64,000 nucleotides of DNA from Alloprevotella rava (GTDB lineage Bacteria; Bacteroidota; Bacteroidia; Bacteroidales; Bacteroidaceae): contig NZ_JACICA010000003.1 of NCBI RefSeq assembly GCF_014195585.1, positions 248,001-312,000 of the forward strand, in the 5' to 3' direction. Below the pieces are notes generated by a model. The model saw nothing but the letters and a program-made list of their open reading frames with translations. It did not search any database and had not been told where the DNA came from. Positions 28,719 through 39,092 of the stretch are shown here, piece after piece. Numbering within the stretch: position 1 is the stretch's first letter; the number at the start of each line of letters is the position of its first letter. A program made the position numbers and the translations under genes.

Positions 28719-30632
28719 ATGGGAAAGATTATTGGTATTGACTTAGGTACGACGAACAGCTGCGTTTCCGTTTTCGAGGGTAACGAGCCCGTCGTTATTA
28801 CGAACAGTGAAGGTAAACGCACAACTCCTTCTATCGTAGCATTTGTTGAAGGTGGCGAACGCAAAGTGGGCGACCCCGCAAAGCGTCAGGCCATCACCAA
28901 CCCGAAGCGTACGGTTTATTCTATCAAGCGCTTTATGGGCGAGACTTACGACCAGGTGGCAAAGGAAATCTCACGTATGCCCTACGAGGTTGTGAAGGGT
29001 GAAAATAACACTCCGCGCGTTAAAATTGACGACCGCCAGTACACACCGCAGGAAATCAGTGCGATGATTCTGCAAAAGATGAAGAAAACAGCTGAGGATT
29101 ACCTCGGACAGGAGGTAAAAGAAGCCGTAATCACGGTTCCGGCCTACTTCTCCGATTCTCAGCGCCAGGCAACGAAAGAAGCTGGCCAGATTGCCGGTCT
29201 CGAAGTAAAGCGTATCGTGAATGAGCCTACTGCAGCTGCCCTTGCCTATGGTTTGGACAAGGCTAAGAAGGACATGAAGATTGCCGTATTCGACCTCGGT
29301 GGTGGTACGTTCGATATCTCTATCCTCGAATTGGGTGGAGGCGTATTTGAAGTTCTCTCAACAAACGGTAACACTCACCTCGGTGGTGACGACTTCGACC
29401 ATGTTATCATCAACTGGTTGGTAGAGGAATTCAAGAATGATGAGGGCGCTGATTTGACGCAAGACCCGATGGCGATGCAGCGTTTGAAAGAAGCTGCTGA
29501 AAAGGCTAAGATTGAGCTGTCCTCTACTACGACAACAGAAATCAACCTGCCCTACATCATGCCAGTAGGCGGTGTTCCCAAGCACCTCGTTAAGACGCTG
29601 ACACGCGCTAAGTTTGAGCAACTATCTCACCAGCTCATCGAAGATTGTAAAGTACCTTGCCAGGAAGCACTGCAGAGTGCAGGTCTCAACACTAACGAAA
29701 TCGACGAGGTGATCCTCGTGGGTGGTTCCAGCCGTATTCCTGCCGTTCAGGAAATGGTGAAGAACTTCTTCGGCAAAGAACCCAGCAAGGGCGTTAACCC
29801 AGATGAGGTAGTAGCCGTAGGTGCTGCTGTTCAGGGTGCTATTATGAATAAGGAACAGGGTGTAGGCGACATCGTTCTCCTCGACGTTACTCCGCTGAGT
29901 CTCGGTATCGAAACGATGGGTGGCGTTATGACAAAACTGATTGAAGCCAATGCTACCATTCCTTGCAAGAAGAGCCAGGTGTTCTCAACTGCTGAAGACA
30001 ACCAGCCCGAAGTAACCATCCACGTGCTCCAGGGCGAGCGTCCAATGGCCGCTCAGAACAAGAGCATCGGTCGCTTCAACCTCGCCGGCATCGCTCCCGC
30101 TCGCCGCGGTATTCCTCAAATTGAAGTAACGTTCGACATCGACGCCAACGGTATCTTGAACGTAAGTGCTAAGGACAAAGCTACGGGTAAAGAACAGGCC
30201 ATCCGCATCGAAGCATCTTCAGGCTTGAGCCAGGAAGAAATCGACCGCATGAAAGCTGAAGCACAAGCCAACGAAGAGGCCGACAAGAAGGAGAAAGAGC
30301 GCATCGACAAGCTCAACCAGGCTGACTCTATGATCTTCCAGACTGAAAACCAGCTCAAAGATTTGGGCGAGAAGCTCCCCGCCGACAAGAAGTCTGTCAT
30401 CGAGGCCGCTCTCCAGAAGCTGAAAGACGCTCACAAGGCGCAAGAAATCGACGCCATCGATGCTGCCATCAAAGAGCTCAATGATGCTTGGCAAGCTGCC
30501 AGTGCAGAAATGTACCAGCAAACAGGTGGTGCTCAACAGCCCGGTGCTGACGCCGGTTTCCAAGGTGGTGCTCAGCAAGGCGCTCAACCTAAAGACGACA
30601 TCCAAGATGCCGACTTCGAGGAAGTGAAGTAA
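28719..30632 (+). CDS. dnaK: Chaperone protein DnaK (Hsp70)
   Basis: 637-aa ATP-dependent chaperone. The nucleotide-binding domain shows [16 protein letters not shown] at the N-terminus, [13 protein letters not shown] near residue 193 and [11 protein letters not shown] near 337. The substrate domain begins around 385 ([15 protein letters not shown]). The lid ends in a Gly/Gln/Ala-rich tail and FEEVK. No dnaJ or grpE is adjacent. The last 18 bp region of this gene (30618-30635 including the stop) is repeated exactly at 39093-39110, bracketing the defence-like island. Confidence 0.98.
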   Translation: MGKIIGIDLGTTNSCVSVFEGNEPVVITNSEGKRTTPSIVAFVEGGERKVGDPAKRQAITNPKRTVYSIKRFMGETYDQVAKEISRMPYEVVKGENNTPRVKIDDRQYTPQEISAMILQKMKKTAEDYLGQEVKEAVITVPAYFSDSQRQATKEAGQIAGLEVKRIVNEPTAAALAYGLDKAKKDMKIAVFDLGGGTFDISILELGGGVFEVLSTNGNTHLGGDDFDHVIINWLVEEFKNDEGADLTQDPMAMQRLKEAAEKAKIELSSTTTTEINLPYIMPVGGVPKHLVKTLTRAKFEQLSHQLIEDCKVPCQEALQSAGLNTNEIDEVILVGGSSRIPAVQEMVKNFFGKEPSKGVNPDEVVAVGAAVQGAIMNKEQGVGDIVLLDVTPLSLGIETMGGVMTKLIEANATIPCKKSQVFSTAEDNQPEVTIHVLQGERPMAAQNKSIGRFNLAGIAPARRGIPQIEVTFDIDANGILNVSAKDKATGKEQAIRIEASSGLSQEEIDRMKAEAQANEEADKKEKERIDKLNQADSMIFQTENQLKDLGEKLPADKKSVIEAALQKLKDAHKAQEIDAIDAAIKELNDAWQAASAEMYQQTGGAQQPGADAGFQGGAQQGAQPKDDIQDADFEEVK

Positions 30633-30635
30633 AAG
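30618..30635 (+). repeat. Candidate attL: dnaK 3' end direct repeat, left copy
   Basis: GAGGAAGTGAAGTAAAAG, spanning the last dnaK codons, stop and 3 bp beyond. Identical to 39093-39110, and the match extends to 20 of 21 bases leftward. Confidence 0.65.
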
Positions 30636-30663
30636 TGCTAAAAAACGCTAATCAAAAATAAGT

Positions 30664-30700
30664 AAATCCCAGTAACTCTCAACAGTTACTGGGATTTTTG
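30664..30700 (+). terminator. Terminator after dnaK
   Basis: Perfect 14-bp arms AAATCCCAGTAACT (30664-30677) and AGTTACTGGGATTT (30684-30697), 6-nt loop, followed by T's. Confidence 0.9.
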
Positions 30701-30752
30701 CGTGCACTAAATTTTCTTCAATCTACGGTTACCTTTCTTTACAAATATTTAC

Positions 30753-30760
30753 TATATTTG
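30753..30760 (+). promoter_or_regulatory. Probable -7 box of the island operon
   Basis: TATATTTG, about 124 bp before the Fic gene. The -33 element is only approximate (TTTC around 30733). Confidence 0.45.
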
Positions 30761-30883
30761 CGACTCATGCGCACTGCAATCAATGCTGCTCCATCCTTGC
30801 ACTACTTTTCCGCGGCCAAGATTCCTCCATCCCCGCGCTAGCTCTGATCAACACCTCCTATAAAACAAAGAACCTTTTTCATC

Positions 30884-31777
30884 ATGGAAGAGCATAAAGA
30901 GCAACATAGAAAATCAATCCGCTTCTTCAACGACCGTGAAGTAAGAACAGTATGGGACGACGAACACAGTAAGTGGTGGTTCTCTGTACTGGACATCATT
31001 GCTGCGATTAACGAGCAAGATGATTACCAAAAGACGAGGAACTATTGGAAGTACCTCAAAACCAAACTAAGAAAAGAAAATAGTCAGTTGGTTAGTGCTA
31101 CTAACCAACTGAAACTAAAAGCCTCTGACGGGAAGTCTTATAAGACAGATACGTTTGATGCAGAGGGTGTAACCCTTTTGGCAAAGCATATCAACAATAC
31201 CAAGGCTATGAACTTTCTTGACTGGTTCCTCTATAGTGATAATACTATTGACGGACAGAGCAAGAAAAAGGCTTATCAGCTTTTTGAAAGTGGTATCTTA
31301 AAGACTGTAGACCCAGGTACAATCAAATGTTTACAACAAATACACGCTTATCTCTTTGGAGGACTGTATGACTTTGCAGGACAAATCCGTACGAAGAATA
31401 TTTCAAAAGGAGGTTTTACCTTTGCTAATTGTATGCACTTCCCCGAAACTCTGCAAACAATAGAACGAATGCCCGAAACGACTTTTGATGAGATAATGGA
31501 CAAATACGTGGAGATGAACGTAGCCCATCCTTTTATGGAGGGTAATGGTCGCAGCACTCGCATTTGGCTTGATCTGATGTTTAAGCGTTCTCTCAAGCGG
31601 TGTGTAGATTGGAGTCAGATAGATAAGAACGATTATCTGTCGGCAATGCGTGAGAGTATTTCTGATAGTACACACATCAAGTCTTTAGTAAAATCAGCTC
31701 TCACATCCCAGATTAATGACAGAGAAATGTTTATGAAAGGTATTGATTATTCATACTATTATGAGCAGAATGATTGA
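30884..31777 (+). CDS. BRO-N domain Fic family protein (predicted nucleotidyltransferase)
   Basis: 297 aa. Residues about 8-105 match the BRO-N/RhuM-type N-terminal domain (REVRTVWDDEHSKWWFSVLDII, read here from about residue 18, and TDTFDAEGVTLLA). The C-terminal half is a Fic domain with the complete catalytic motif HPFMEGNGRSTR at residues 215-226. Fic enzymes usually transfer AMP to protein hydroxyls. I do not see the classical inhibitory (S/T)xxxE(G/N) helix close to the motif. It is first in a three-gene same-strand run with the giant R-M gene (51-bp gap). RhuM- and Fic-type genes are known passengers of R-M loci, where their role is unclear. Confidence 0.88.
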   Translation: MEEHKEQHRKSIRFFNDREVRTVWDDEHSKWWFSVLDIIAAINEQDDYQKTRNYWKYLKTKLRKENSQLVSATNQLKLKASDGKSYKTDTFDAEGVTLLAKHINNTKAMNFLDWFLYSDNTIDGQSKKKAYQLFESGILKTVDPGTIKCLQQIHAYLFGGLYDFAGQIRTKNISKGGFTFANCMHFPETLQTIERMPETTFDEIMDKYVEMNVAHPFMEGNGRSTRIWLDLMFKRSLKRCVDWSQIDKNDYLSAMRESISDSTHIKSLVKSALTSQINDREMFMKGIDYSYYYEQND

Positions 31778-31828
31778 TAGCATTTGAAAATAATAAAAGT
31801 AAATAAGTATTCATAGAAAACAAGACAA

Positions 31829-34800
31829 ATGAAAACATTTGACGAGATACTAAATTTATTCCGTGAATATTCTGCAACGGAGTTAGAAAAAGGGCATAAG
31901 TTTGAACAGTTGATACAGCGTTGGCTTCTTTCTGACCCACGTTATAGCAATACCGTAAAAAGAGTGTGGCTTTGGAATGAATTTCCTGCTAAAGCCGAGT
32001 TCGGGACACACGATTTGGGTATTGACCTTGTTGCAGAGACTGATCAAAAAGAGTTTTGGGCAATCCAATGCAAATGCTATCGTGAAGATGCTGTTATTGA
32101 TATGCCTAAAGTTGATTCTTTTATTTCACAAGCAACACGCACATTTACGCATCCTGACACGAAAGAAAAGATTTCTTTTTCCGAAATGATTTGGGTTTCA
32201 ACGACATCGAAATGGAATCCTCATGCAGAGCAGAAAATCCAAAATCAGCTCATTCCTTTTACTCGTATCAATCAGTTTGAATTGCGAAACGCTGCGGTTG
32301 ATTGGGAAAAGCTCAATAGTGGCCAACAGGGACAGAATGCTGTATTACCAGGGAAAAGTCCTCGCGCCCATCAAATAAAAGCGATGGAATGTGCTCAGAA
32401 TCATTTCATGGAGCATGATCGTGGCAAACTCATTATGGCATGTGGCACGGGTAAGACTTATACCTCACTGAAAATCGTTGAACAGGAGACCAACAAAAAA
32501 GGACTTGTTTTATTTCTTGTGCCGAGCATCGCCTTATTAGGACAAGGATTAAATAATTGGATGACCGACACTTCTGCCGTCATCAAACCGATATGTATTT
32601 GTTCGGATTCAAAAGCTTCTAAACTCAATGAAGACATCGATGTCAGTATTGTAGATATGCCATATCCGGCTACCACCAATATTCCTACTACTGTAAAGCA
32701 TTTGTTGCAATATAGAAAGAGTGATGCGTTGATTGTGGTGTTTTCCACTTATCAAAGCATTGACGTGGTAGCTGAAGCACAACGGCAGATACTCGAAGAG
32801 ACCAACGGAACTTTTGGTGTATTCGACATGATCGTATGCGATGAGGCACATCGAACCACCGGTGCAAAGAGCAAGTATAAGGAGGAAAGCAATTTCACAA
32901 AGATTCACGATAATAACTTTATTCAAGGGCGGAAGCGTATGTATATGACGGCAACGCCACGTTATTACAATGCTAACATCAAAGAAACGGCCAAGGAAAA
33001 AGACATGCTTCTATGGAGTATGGATAATGAGGATTTCTTTGGAAAGGAGTTTTATCGTATCGGGTTTGGTGAAGCGGTTGATCTTAAGTTGCTTACCGAT
33101 TATAAGGTGCTGGTGCTGACGTTGAGTGAAGAAGATTTGTCAGAGGACATGAAAACGAAGATCAAAGGCAACGATGAACTTACGTTGGATGATGCTTCTA
33201 AACTGGTGGGCTGTGTCAATGCGCTTTCTAAACGCATCAAAGGAGACAAAGGGATTACGGCGGCGGAAGACCCCGGAATGATGAAACGTGCTGTGGTATT
33301 TTGTTCTACTATCAATCGCTCAAAGCGTTCCAGTGGCATCGCATCAACCGACTTTGCCAAGCAGTTCCCCGAATTGGCCAAATACTATAAAGAAAACGAT
33401 GTCGAGGAAAGCGAACGTAATCAAGTGGTAAATGTGGAAGCACGCCATATCGACGGCGGAATGAGTGCCGAGATAAGGGCTGAAGCCATAGACTGGTTGA
33501 AGGATGAGAGCATTGCCGATGGTCAGTGCCGTATATTAAGCAATGTACGCTGTTTGTCTGAAGGTGTAGACGTGCCGGCACTTGATGCTGTAATCTTCGC
33601 GTCGGCTCGTGATAGCCAAGTAGATGTAGTGCAGAGCGTTGGACGAGTGATGCGTAGTTTTAAAGACCCTAAAACTCAAAAACCAAAGAAATACGGATAC
33701 ATTATCATTCCGGTAGTGGTCCCGCCCAACACCGAACCTAATCTTATTCTTGACAACAACGATAGATTTAAGGTAGTTTGGGATATTCTCAATGCCCTCC
33801 GTGCGCACGATGAACAGTTTAATGCTACGGTCAACAAAATCAGTTTGAATAAAGAACGTCCTTCAAAGATTGTTGTGGCCGGAGTGCCAAGGGGTTCGTT
33901 CCAGATGCTTGGAGGTGACGCACGACCTACGCATGATGACAATGAGAAAGACCTTGCACAACTTTCCAATGAAGACGTGGCCACCCAACTCGAACTTCGA
34001 TTTGGCGAATTGCAAGATGGCATATATGCCAAAATGGTAGAAAAGGTTGGCGACCGACTGTATTGGGAGAACTGGGCTGCTAAAGTAGGTGATATTGCCA
34101 AGAAGTTTATTTATCGTATCGGGCAACTTGTTCATACCGGTGTACACAAAGAAGAGTTTGACACCTTTCTACATGTGTTGCAACAAAATCTCAATCCTTC
34201 GATTACGGCAGAACAGACCATCGAAATGTTGGCGCAGCATATGATTACCCGTCCTGTGTTTGAAGCTTTGTTTAAAGAATATCATTTTGCAACCAACAAC
34301 ACGGTAAGCCAAAGCATGCAACGCATGCTGGAAATCTTAGAAAGCGAAGAAGTAAGCAAAGATACTTCTGTGCTTGAGGATTTCTACAGCAACGTAAGCA
34401 AATATGTGGGCACGATTGATAATTTGGAAGGAAAACAAGCCATCATCAAAACGCTGTACGAGAAGTTCTTTAAGGGGGCTTTCCCTAAAACGGTAGACAA
34501 GTTAGGCATTGTCTATACACCGATAGAATGTGTCGATTTTATTGTACACTCGGTGAACGATATTCTGAATAAAGAGTTTAATTGCTCACTAACCGATGAG
34601 AATGTGCATATACTAGACCCCTTCACTGGTACAGGAACTTTCATTACGCGCCTACTGCAAAGCGGACTTATCCTGCCTGCCGACATTGAGCGTAAGTATC
34701 TGCACGAAATTCATTGCAATGAGATTGTACTATTGGCTTATTATATTGCCGATGTTAATATAGAGAGCGTGTTCCATGAGCTAACGCAACGTGCGGAATA

Positions 34801-37219
34801 TTTACCCTACAATAATATATGCCTTACCGATACCTTCCAAACCACAGAACATCGAGATCCTGTTTTTGATAAATCGTGGTTTGCGGGGAATAGCGCCAAT
34901 GTAGAGCAACAACTCAAAGCGCCTATACGTGTTATTATAGGCAATCCGCCTTATTCTATCGGTCAGAAGTCTGCCAACGATAATGCACAGAACCAAAGCT
35001 ACGAAATGCTTGACAAGCGCATTACTGATACTTATGTAAAAGCGTCTGCTGCAGGATTGAACAAATCTACTTACGATCTTTATATTAAAGCCTTTAGATG
35101 GGCGTCCGACCGTCTTTCCATGAATAAAGAAGAAGGAGGCGTAGTGGCATTCATCAGCAATGGCGCATGGATAGACGGTAATGCCAACGATGGTTTCCGC
35201 AAATGTTTAGAGCGCGAGTTCTCTGCTATCTATGTATTCAATCTGCGGGGAAACCAACGAACCAGTGGAGAATTGTCAAGAAAAGAAGGAGGAAAAATAT
35301 TTGGTTCGGGTTCTCGCACTCCTATAGCCATTACATTGTTGGTCAAGAAACCTCATCAGACAGCTGACAATCGTGCTACAATATACTATCACGACATCGG
35401 CGACTACCTATCGCGCGAGGAGAAATTAAAGATAGTGCATAATTTTAAGAGTATTAGTTCACCGAAACTTAATTGGACAATACTTCAGCCTAACGAACAC
35501 GGCGATTGGATTAACCAACGCAACGAAGGCTTTTCAGAACTTATACCGTTGGCACCTGAAAAGAAGTTTGATGCGAAAACGCAGAGTGCGTTCATGACGT
35601 ATGCTATCGGTTTAGCTTCCAATAGGGATAATTGGGTATATAGTTTCTCTAAAGAGACAATCGGTCAAAATATGCAAAGAATGATAAAGTTTTATAATGC
35701 TCAATGCGAAGACTACCAGAATGCTTTGACCACAAATCCTAATCTATCCATAGAAGACTTTATTGACACTAATCCACAAAAGATTAGTTGGACCGTAAAC
35801 CTAAAAAGATATTTAGACAAAGGGCTTGCATTATCTGCTCAAACTGATTATAGGAGTAGTCTTTACCGCCCTTTCTGTAAACAATACTTATATTATAATG
35901 ATAATTTTATTGAACGCCCCGGACTGAGCAAAAAACTCTTCCCAACTCCTGAAAGTAAGAATTTAGTCATCTGCTTATCAGGCATTGGCAGTAGTAAAGG
36001 TTTCTCGGCGTTGATAACGGATAAAATACCAGACTTGCAACTAATGTTTAATGGTCAATGCTTCCCTCTCTATTGGTACGAAGAAAACAAGCAACAAGGT
36101 TTGTTTACAAAAGGAAGTTGTGACTATATCCGCCACGACGGCATCAGTGATTGGATGTTGAAAGAAGTAAGGAATCGTGTGGGCAATAAGAAAATCACCA
36201 AAGAAATGATATTCTATTATGTTTATGGTTTGCTGCATTCGCCCGACTATCGTGAAACCTTTGCATCGGATTTAAAGAAATCGCTACCTCGCATTCCTAT
36301 TATTACGGACGAAACGGAGTGGATGAACTTCTACTATGCGGGCAAGACGTTGGCAGAGCTACATTTAAATTACGAAAGTGTTGAGCCATGCGATGTAACC
36401 ATCAGCGACACCTATGCTGGAGATGACGAATACGAACATTATGCCGTAAGCAAGATGCACTTTCCCAAGAAAGGCGAACAGGGTACCATTATCTACAACG
36501 AATACCTGCGCATTGACGATATTCCCGCACGCGTTTACGAGTATGTGGTGAATGGCAAGAGTGCGGTGGAATGGATAATGGAGCGGTATGCTGTGACCAT
36601 CGACAAGAAAAGCCTTATCAAGAACGACCCCAACCTTTGGAGCAAAGAGCATGAAGAGTCGCGCTATATTTTCAATCTGTTGTTATCGGTGATGAATGTA
36701 AGCCTGCAAACAGCTGACATTGTGGAGCGATTGCCACGACTACACTTCGATGGCAGTAACGTTACGATTACGGAGAAAGGCCACGATATGCTACCCGCGG
36801 AGGAAGAAGACCCTAACACTTACAAAGGTAGCGACACGCTGAAGTTGAGCATCAAGCAAGTGTTCTTTAATCAGATTGTGGCTGGAACAAAGAAAACGGA
36901 ATATCGCGAGATATCCAATGCCTACACAGCCAACAAATATCTTGCCACCGACGTGCACGGAACACCACTCTGCGACCCGAAGCATACTGTTGAGGGGCGC
37001 ACCTATCATCCCGATGAATACAACGACGGACACTTCCCGTTTGTAGCGCGCCCTTACAAACGCATCCGTCTCTCGGTGGGTCCTTTTGGCGACAGTTGCA
37101 TGGCAGAGATAACCCATGTAACCTTCAGCGTATCGCGACAAAAGGGAAAAGGATTGGTTGTCTGGCAAGCAGAATATCATTTGGGAAAGGTAACGAATGT
37201 GAGAAGAAAACATAAGTAG
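31829..37219 (+). CDS. Single-chain restriction-modification enzyme (type ISP-like) with C-terminal ASCH domain
   Basis: 1796-aa all-in-one enzyme. An N-terminal Mrr-like nuclease has GID66 then Q80-C-K82, the PD-(D/E)xK-like site. An SF2 helicase-like ATPase follows, with Walker A MACGTGKT (203-210) and DEAH (338-341). Then comes a gamma-class adenine methyltransferase with DPFTGTG (930-936) and IIGNPPYSIG (NPPY 1039-1042), and a target-recognition region up to about 1600. From about 1670 to the end a separate ASCH-like domain is seen (IKQVFFNQIVAGTKKTEYRE). Type ISP enzymes cleave by convergent translocation. The ASCH addition could read modified bases; that is inference. It sits 8 bp before the DUF4209 gene. 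GC content is lower than in the flanking core genes. Confidence 0.92.
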   Translation: MKTFDEILNLFREYSATELEKGHKFEQLIQRWLLSDPRYSNTVKRVWLWNEFPAKAEFGTHDLGIDLVAETDQKEFWAIQCKCYREDAVIDMPKVDSFISQATRTFTHPDTKEKISFSEMIWVSTTSKWNPHAEQKIQNQLIPFTRINQFELRNAAVDWEKLNSGQQGQNAVLPGKSPRAHQIKAMECAQNHFMEHDRGKLIMACGTGKTYTSLKIVEQETNKKGLVLFLVPSIALLGQGLNNWMTDTSAVIKPICICSDSKASKLNEDIDVSIVDMPYPATTNIPTTVKHLLQYRKSDALIVVFSTYQSIDVVAEAQRQILEETNGTFGVFDMIVCDEAHRTTGAKSKYKEESNFTKIHDNNFIQGRKRMYMTATPRYYNANIKETAKEKDMLLWSMDNEDFFGKEFYRIGFGEAVDLKLLTDYKVLVLTLSEEDLSEDMKTKIKGNDELTLDDASKLVGCVNALSKRIKGDKGITAAEDPGMMKRAVVFCSTINRSKRSSGIASTDFAKQFPELAKYYKENDVEESERNQVVNVEARHIDGGMSAEIRAEAIDWLKDESIADGQCRILSNVRCLSEGVDVPALDAVIFASARDSQVDVVQSVGRVMRSFKDPKTQKPKKYGYIIIPVVVPPNTEPNLILDNNDRFKVVWDILNALRAHDEQFNATVNKISLNKERPSKIVVAGVPRGSFQMLGGDARPTHDDNEKDLAQLSNEDVATQLELRFGELQDGIYAKMVEKVGDRLYWENWAAKVGDIAKKFIYRIGQLVHTGVHKEEFDTFLHVLQQNLNPSITAEQTIEMLAQHMITRPVFEALFKEYHFATNNTVSQSMQRMLEILESEEVSKDTSVLEDFYSNVSKYVGTIDNLEGKQAIIKTLYEKFFKGAFPKTVDKLGIVYTPIECVDFIVHSVNDILNKEFNCSLTDENVHILDPFTGTGTFITRLLQSGLILPADIERKYLHEIHCNEIVLLAYYIADVNIESVFHELTQRAEYLPYNNICLTDTFQTTEHRDPVFDKSWFAGNSANVEQQLKAPIRVIIGNPPYSIGQKSANDNAQNQSYEMLDKRITDTYVKASAAGLNKSTYDLYIKAFRWASDRLSMNKEEGGVVAFISNGAWIDGNANDGFRKCLEREFSAIYVFNLRGNQRTSGELSRKEGGKIFGSGSRTPIAITLLVKKPHQTADNRATIYYHDIGDYLSREEKLKIVHNFKSISSPKLNWTILQPNEHGDWINQRNEGFSELIPLAPEKKFDAKTQSAFMTYAIGLASNRDNWVYSFSKETIGQNMQRMIKFYNAQCEDYQNALTTNPNLSIEDFIDTNPQKISWTVNLKRYLDKGLALSAQTDYRSSLYRPFCKQYLYYNDNFIERPGLSKKLFPTPESKNLVICLSGIGSSKGFSALITDKIPDLQLMFNGQCFPLYWYEENKQQGLFTKGSCDYIRHDGISDWMLKEVRNRVGNKKITKEMIFYYVYGLLHSPDYRETFASDLKKSLPRIPIITDETEWMNFYYAGKTLAELHLNYESVEPCDVTISDTYAGDDEYEHYAVSKMHFPKKGEQGTIIYNEYLRIDDIPARVYEYVVNGKSAVEWIMERYAVTIDKKSLIKNDPNLWSKEHEESRYIFNLLLSVMNVSLQTADIVERLPRLHFDGSNVTITEKGHDMLPAEEEDPNTYKGSDTLKLSIKQVFFNQIVAGTKKTEYREISNAYTANKYLATDVHGTPLCDPKHTVEGRTYHPDEYNDGHFPFVARPYKRIRLSVGPFGDSCMAEITHVTFSVSRQKGKGLVVWQAEYHLGKVTNVRRKHK

Positions 37220-37227
37220 GGAGATTA

Positions 37228-39015
37228 ATGGTAATATCGTCTGAAGAATTATATCGTAAATTGGAGACGGAGTATCGTATTTCGATAGATGTAGATAGAT
37301 ATTTCGACTCGCTTCAGGTAAAAAATAATAGTGTTTTAGTTTCACTCAATAAGGAGCGTTGTCTTTTATATTCTTATAAAGGCCATACCCTTTCTTTTCT
37401 ATCAACAGACAATAAGTTGAAACTTGCCGAATACTGTACACAGAGATTACAAGTAACCAAAAATATTCATCTTCTGTGTGTCTATTCATTCAGTATCTTT
37501 CATTTGTCTAAAGATAAAGAATATTTGTTCGATGCTATTTCATATTCTGAAAAAATAATGCGAGAGCTCTATCTTGTAGGAGATAAAGATAATGGTTTTG
37601 AGTTTGGAGAATTATTTGAATTTCTATATCCATTATGCAAGCAATATAACAAAGCGAATACGCTTGTTAATATTGTAAATGAAGCAATAAACAAGACTAA
37701 ACCCTGCTTCCATTTTTGTATACTTGCTATTCTTAACAACTTCGTTGAAACATATAACAAGGACAAGAAGTCTGCTTTCAACATCAAAAAAGATTTTGAC
37801 CAAGAGTGTTTAACGAAATTATGCTTGAAAGATTATGAAAGTGAGACAGATTCCACAATACAGGAGAGACTGTTAGACTTTGCTTTGAATTTTTCCAAAC
37901 ATATATCCAATAGAATTTTAAGAAAGAAAGTTTGCGAGTTGAAAGGAGATTACTTGATGTCACATTTACTTCCATACGATGATGGAAATATAATAATACC
38001 GCATTATAATAACTCTAAATTAGTTAATGCTATTGGGTTATATAAAGAAGCTAAAAATGAGGAGAAAAGGAAAAATGCAACATTACAATATGAAGCAAGT
38101 AAAAGTGAATTGAGATATATAAAATTTTCACATTCAATTACAAAAGAGGAATATGAAAAACGGATTGCGGCAATGCAAGAAATAATAGCATCCCTTTCAA
38201 AGGGAGAGCACTTTCATATTTTTCTTGCACTGTGTGGTTTAGGTATTGATTGGTTTTGCTTAAGTGCTGATCGTCTCAATCAAGCAGTACAAAATCAAAT
38301 AAAAGAATTTATTTATACTCAATTAACACACGCAGTTAAGTCTGACTCATATAATAATAAAAGGCAATGTACGCATGAAGAGATAATATTACATCAACTC
38401 TTTGACTTCCAATATCGTCAATATGCTTTTTATATTTTCACACAAGTATTAGCAATAACGATGAAAAATAATACATTCTCTTTTGATACGCTCAAAGAAG
38501 ACTTATGCCGTATAGGATTTAACAGTTTTGTTATTCATAAAGGACACAATGAAGAACGCATCCAAACTACGCCATTTGATATGGTTGAAGATGGTCTTCA
38601 CGAGTTTTTAATCCAACATCAAAAATTTGTAACAGGCGAGAAAACAGACTGGAGGTTCTGCATAAGTTTTTTATCGACGCAGTTTGAAGGTATAATGCGG
38701 TTAATAGTAAATGATTTAGGAGAACCAATCGTAAAAGTCAAAGATGGAAATACTGAATTTGTCACATTAGAGGTATTATTGAAAACAAAAGCATTAAAAT
38801 CAATCTTTACCAAAGAAGATCTTCTTTTGTTTAGCCAAACATATACAAAGGCTGGCTATAATATTCGTAATGATGTAGCACATGGACTTTTACTTCCACA
38901 GGAATATACAGCAACAAAAGCACTATTAGTTTTTGTTTCTATTCTCAGATTAGCAAAGGGGATATTTAATTATGTTCATAATCAACAAGGCGATAACATC
39001 CAAGATGTTTTCTAA
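37228..39015 (+). CDS. DUF4209-type protein with HEPN RNase motif
   Basis: 595-aa soluble, mostly alpha-helical, Lys-rich protein. Near the C-terminus, NIRNDVAHGLL contains R547-N548-x3-H552, which is both the RNxxxHG signature of DUF4209 and the R-x4-H active-site pattern of HEPN ribonucleases. A HEPN toxin or effector acting on RNA is therefore possible but unproven. It begins 8 bp after the R-M gene, so the two are almost surely co-translated. It is strikingly AT-rich relative to core genes. No membrane segment or signal peptide. Confidence 0.72.
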   Translation: MVISSEELYRKLETEYRISIDVDRYFDSLQVKNNSVLVSLNKERCLLYSYKGHTLSFLSTDNKLKLAEYCTQRLQVTKNIHLLCVYSFSIFHLSKDKEYLFDAISYSEKIMRELYLVGDKDNGFEFGELFEFLYPLCKQYNKANTLVNIVNEAINKTKPCFHFCILAILNNFVETYNKDKKSAFNIKKDFDQECLTKLCLKDYESETDSTIQERLLDFALNFSKHISNRILRKKVCELKGDYLMSHLLPYDDGNIIIPHYNNSKLVNAIGLYKEAKNEEKRKNATLQYEASKSELRYIKFSHSITKEEYEKRIAAMQEIIASLSKGEHFHIFLALCGLGIDWFCLSADRLNQAVQNQIKEFIYTQLTHAVKSDSYNNKRQCTHEEIILHQLFDFQYRQYAFYIFTQVLAITMKNNTFSFDTLKEDLCRIGFNSFVIHKGHNEERIQTTPFDMVEDGLHEFLIQHQKFVTGEKTDWRFCISFLSTQFEGIMRLIVNDLGEPIVKVKDGNTEFVTLEVLLKTKALKSIFTKEDLLLFSQTYTKAGYNIRNDVAHGLLLPQEYTATKALLVFVSILRLAKGIFNYVHNQQGDNIQDVF

Positions 39016-39092
39016 TCAATACTACTCAAATTGAGGAGACATTTTTGTACCATAAGAATGTAATTCATTGATAATCAGTGTAGGATATATTT

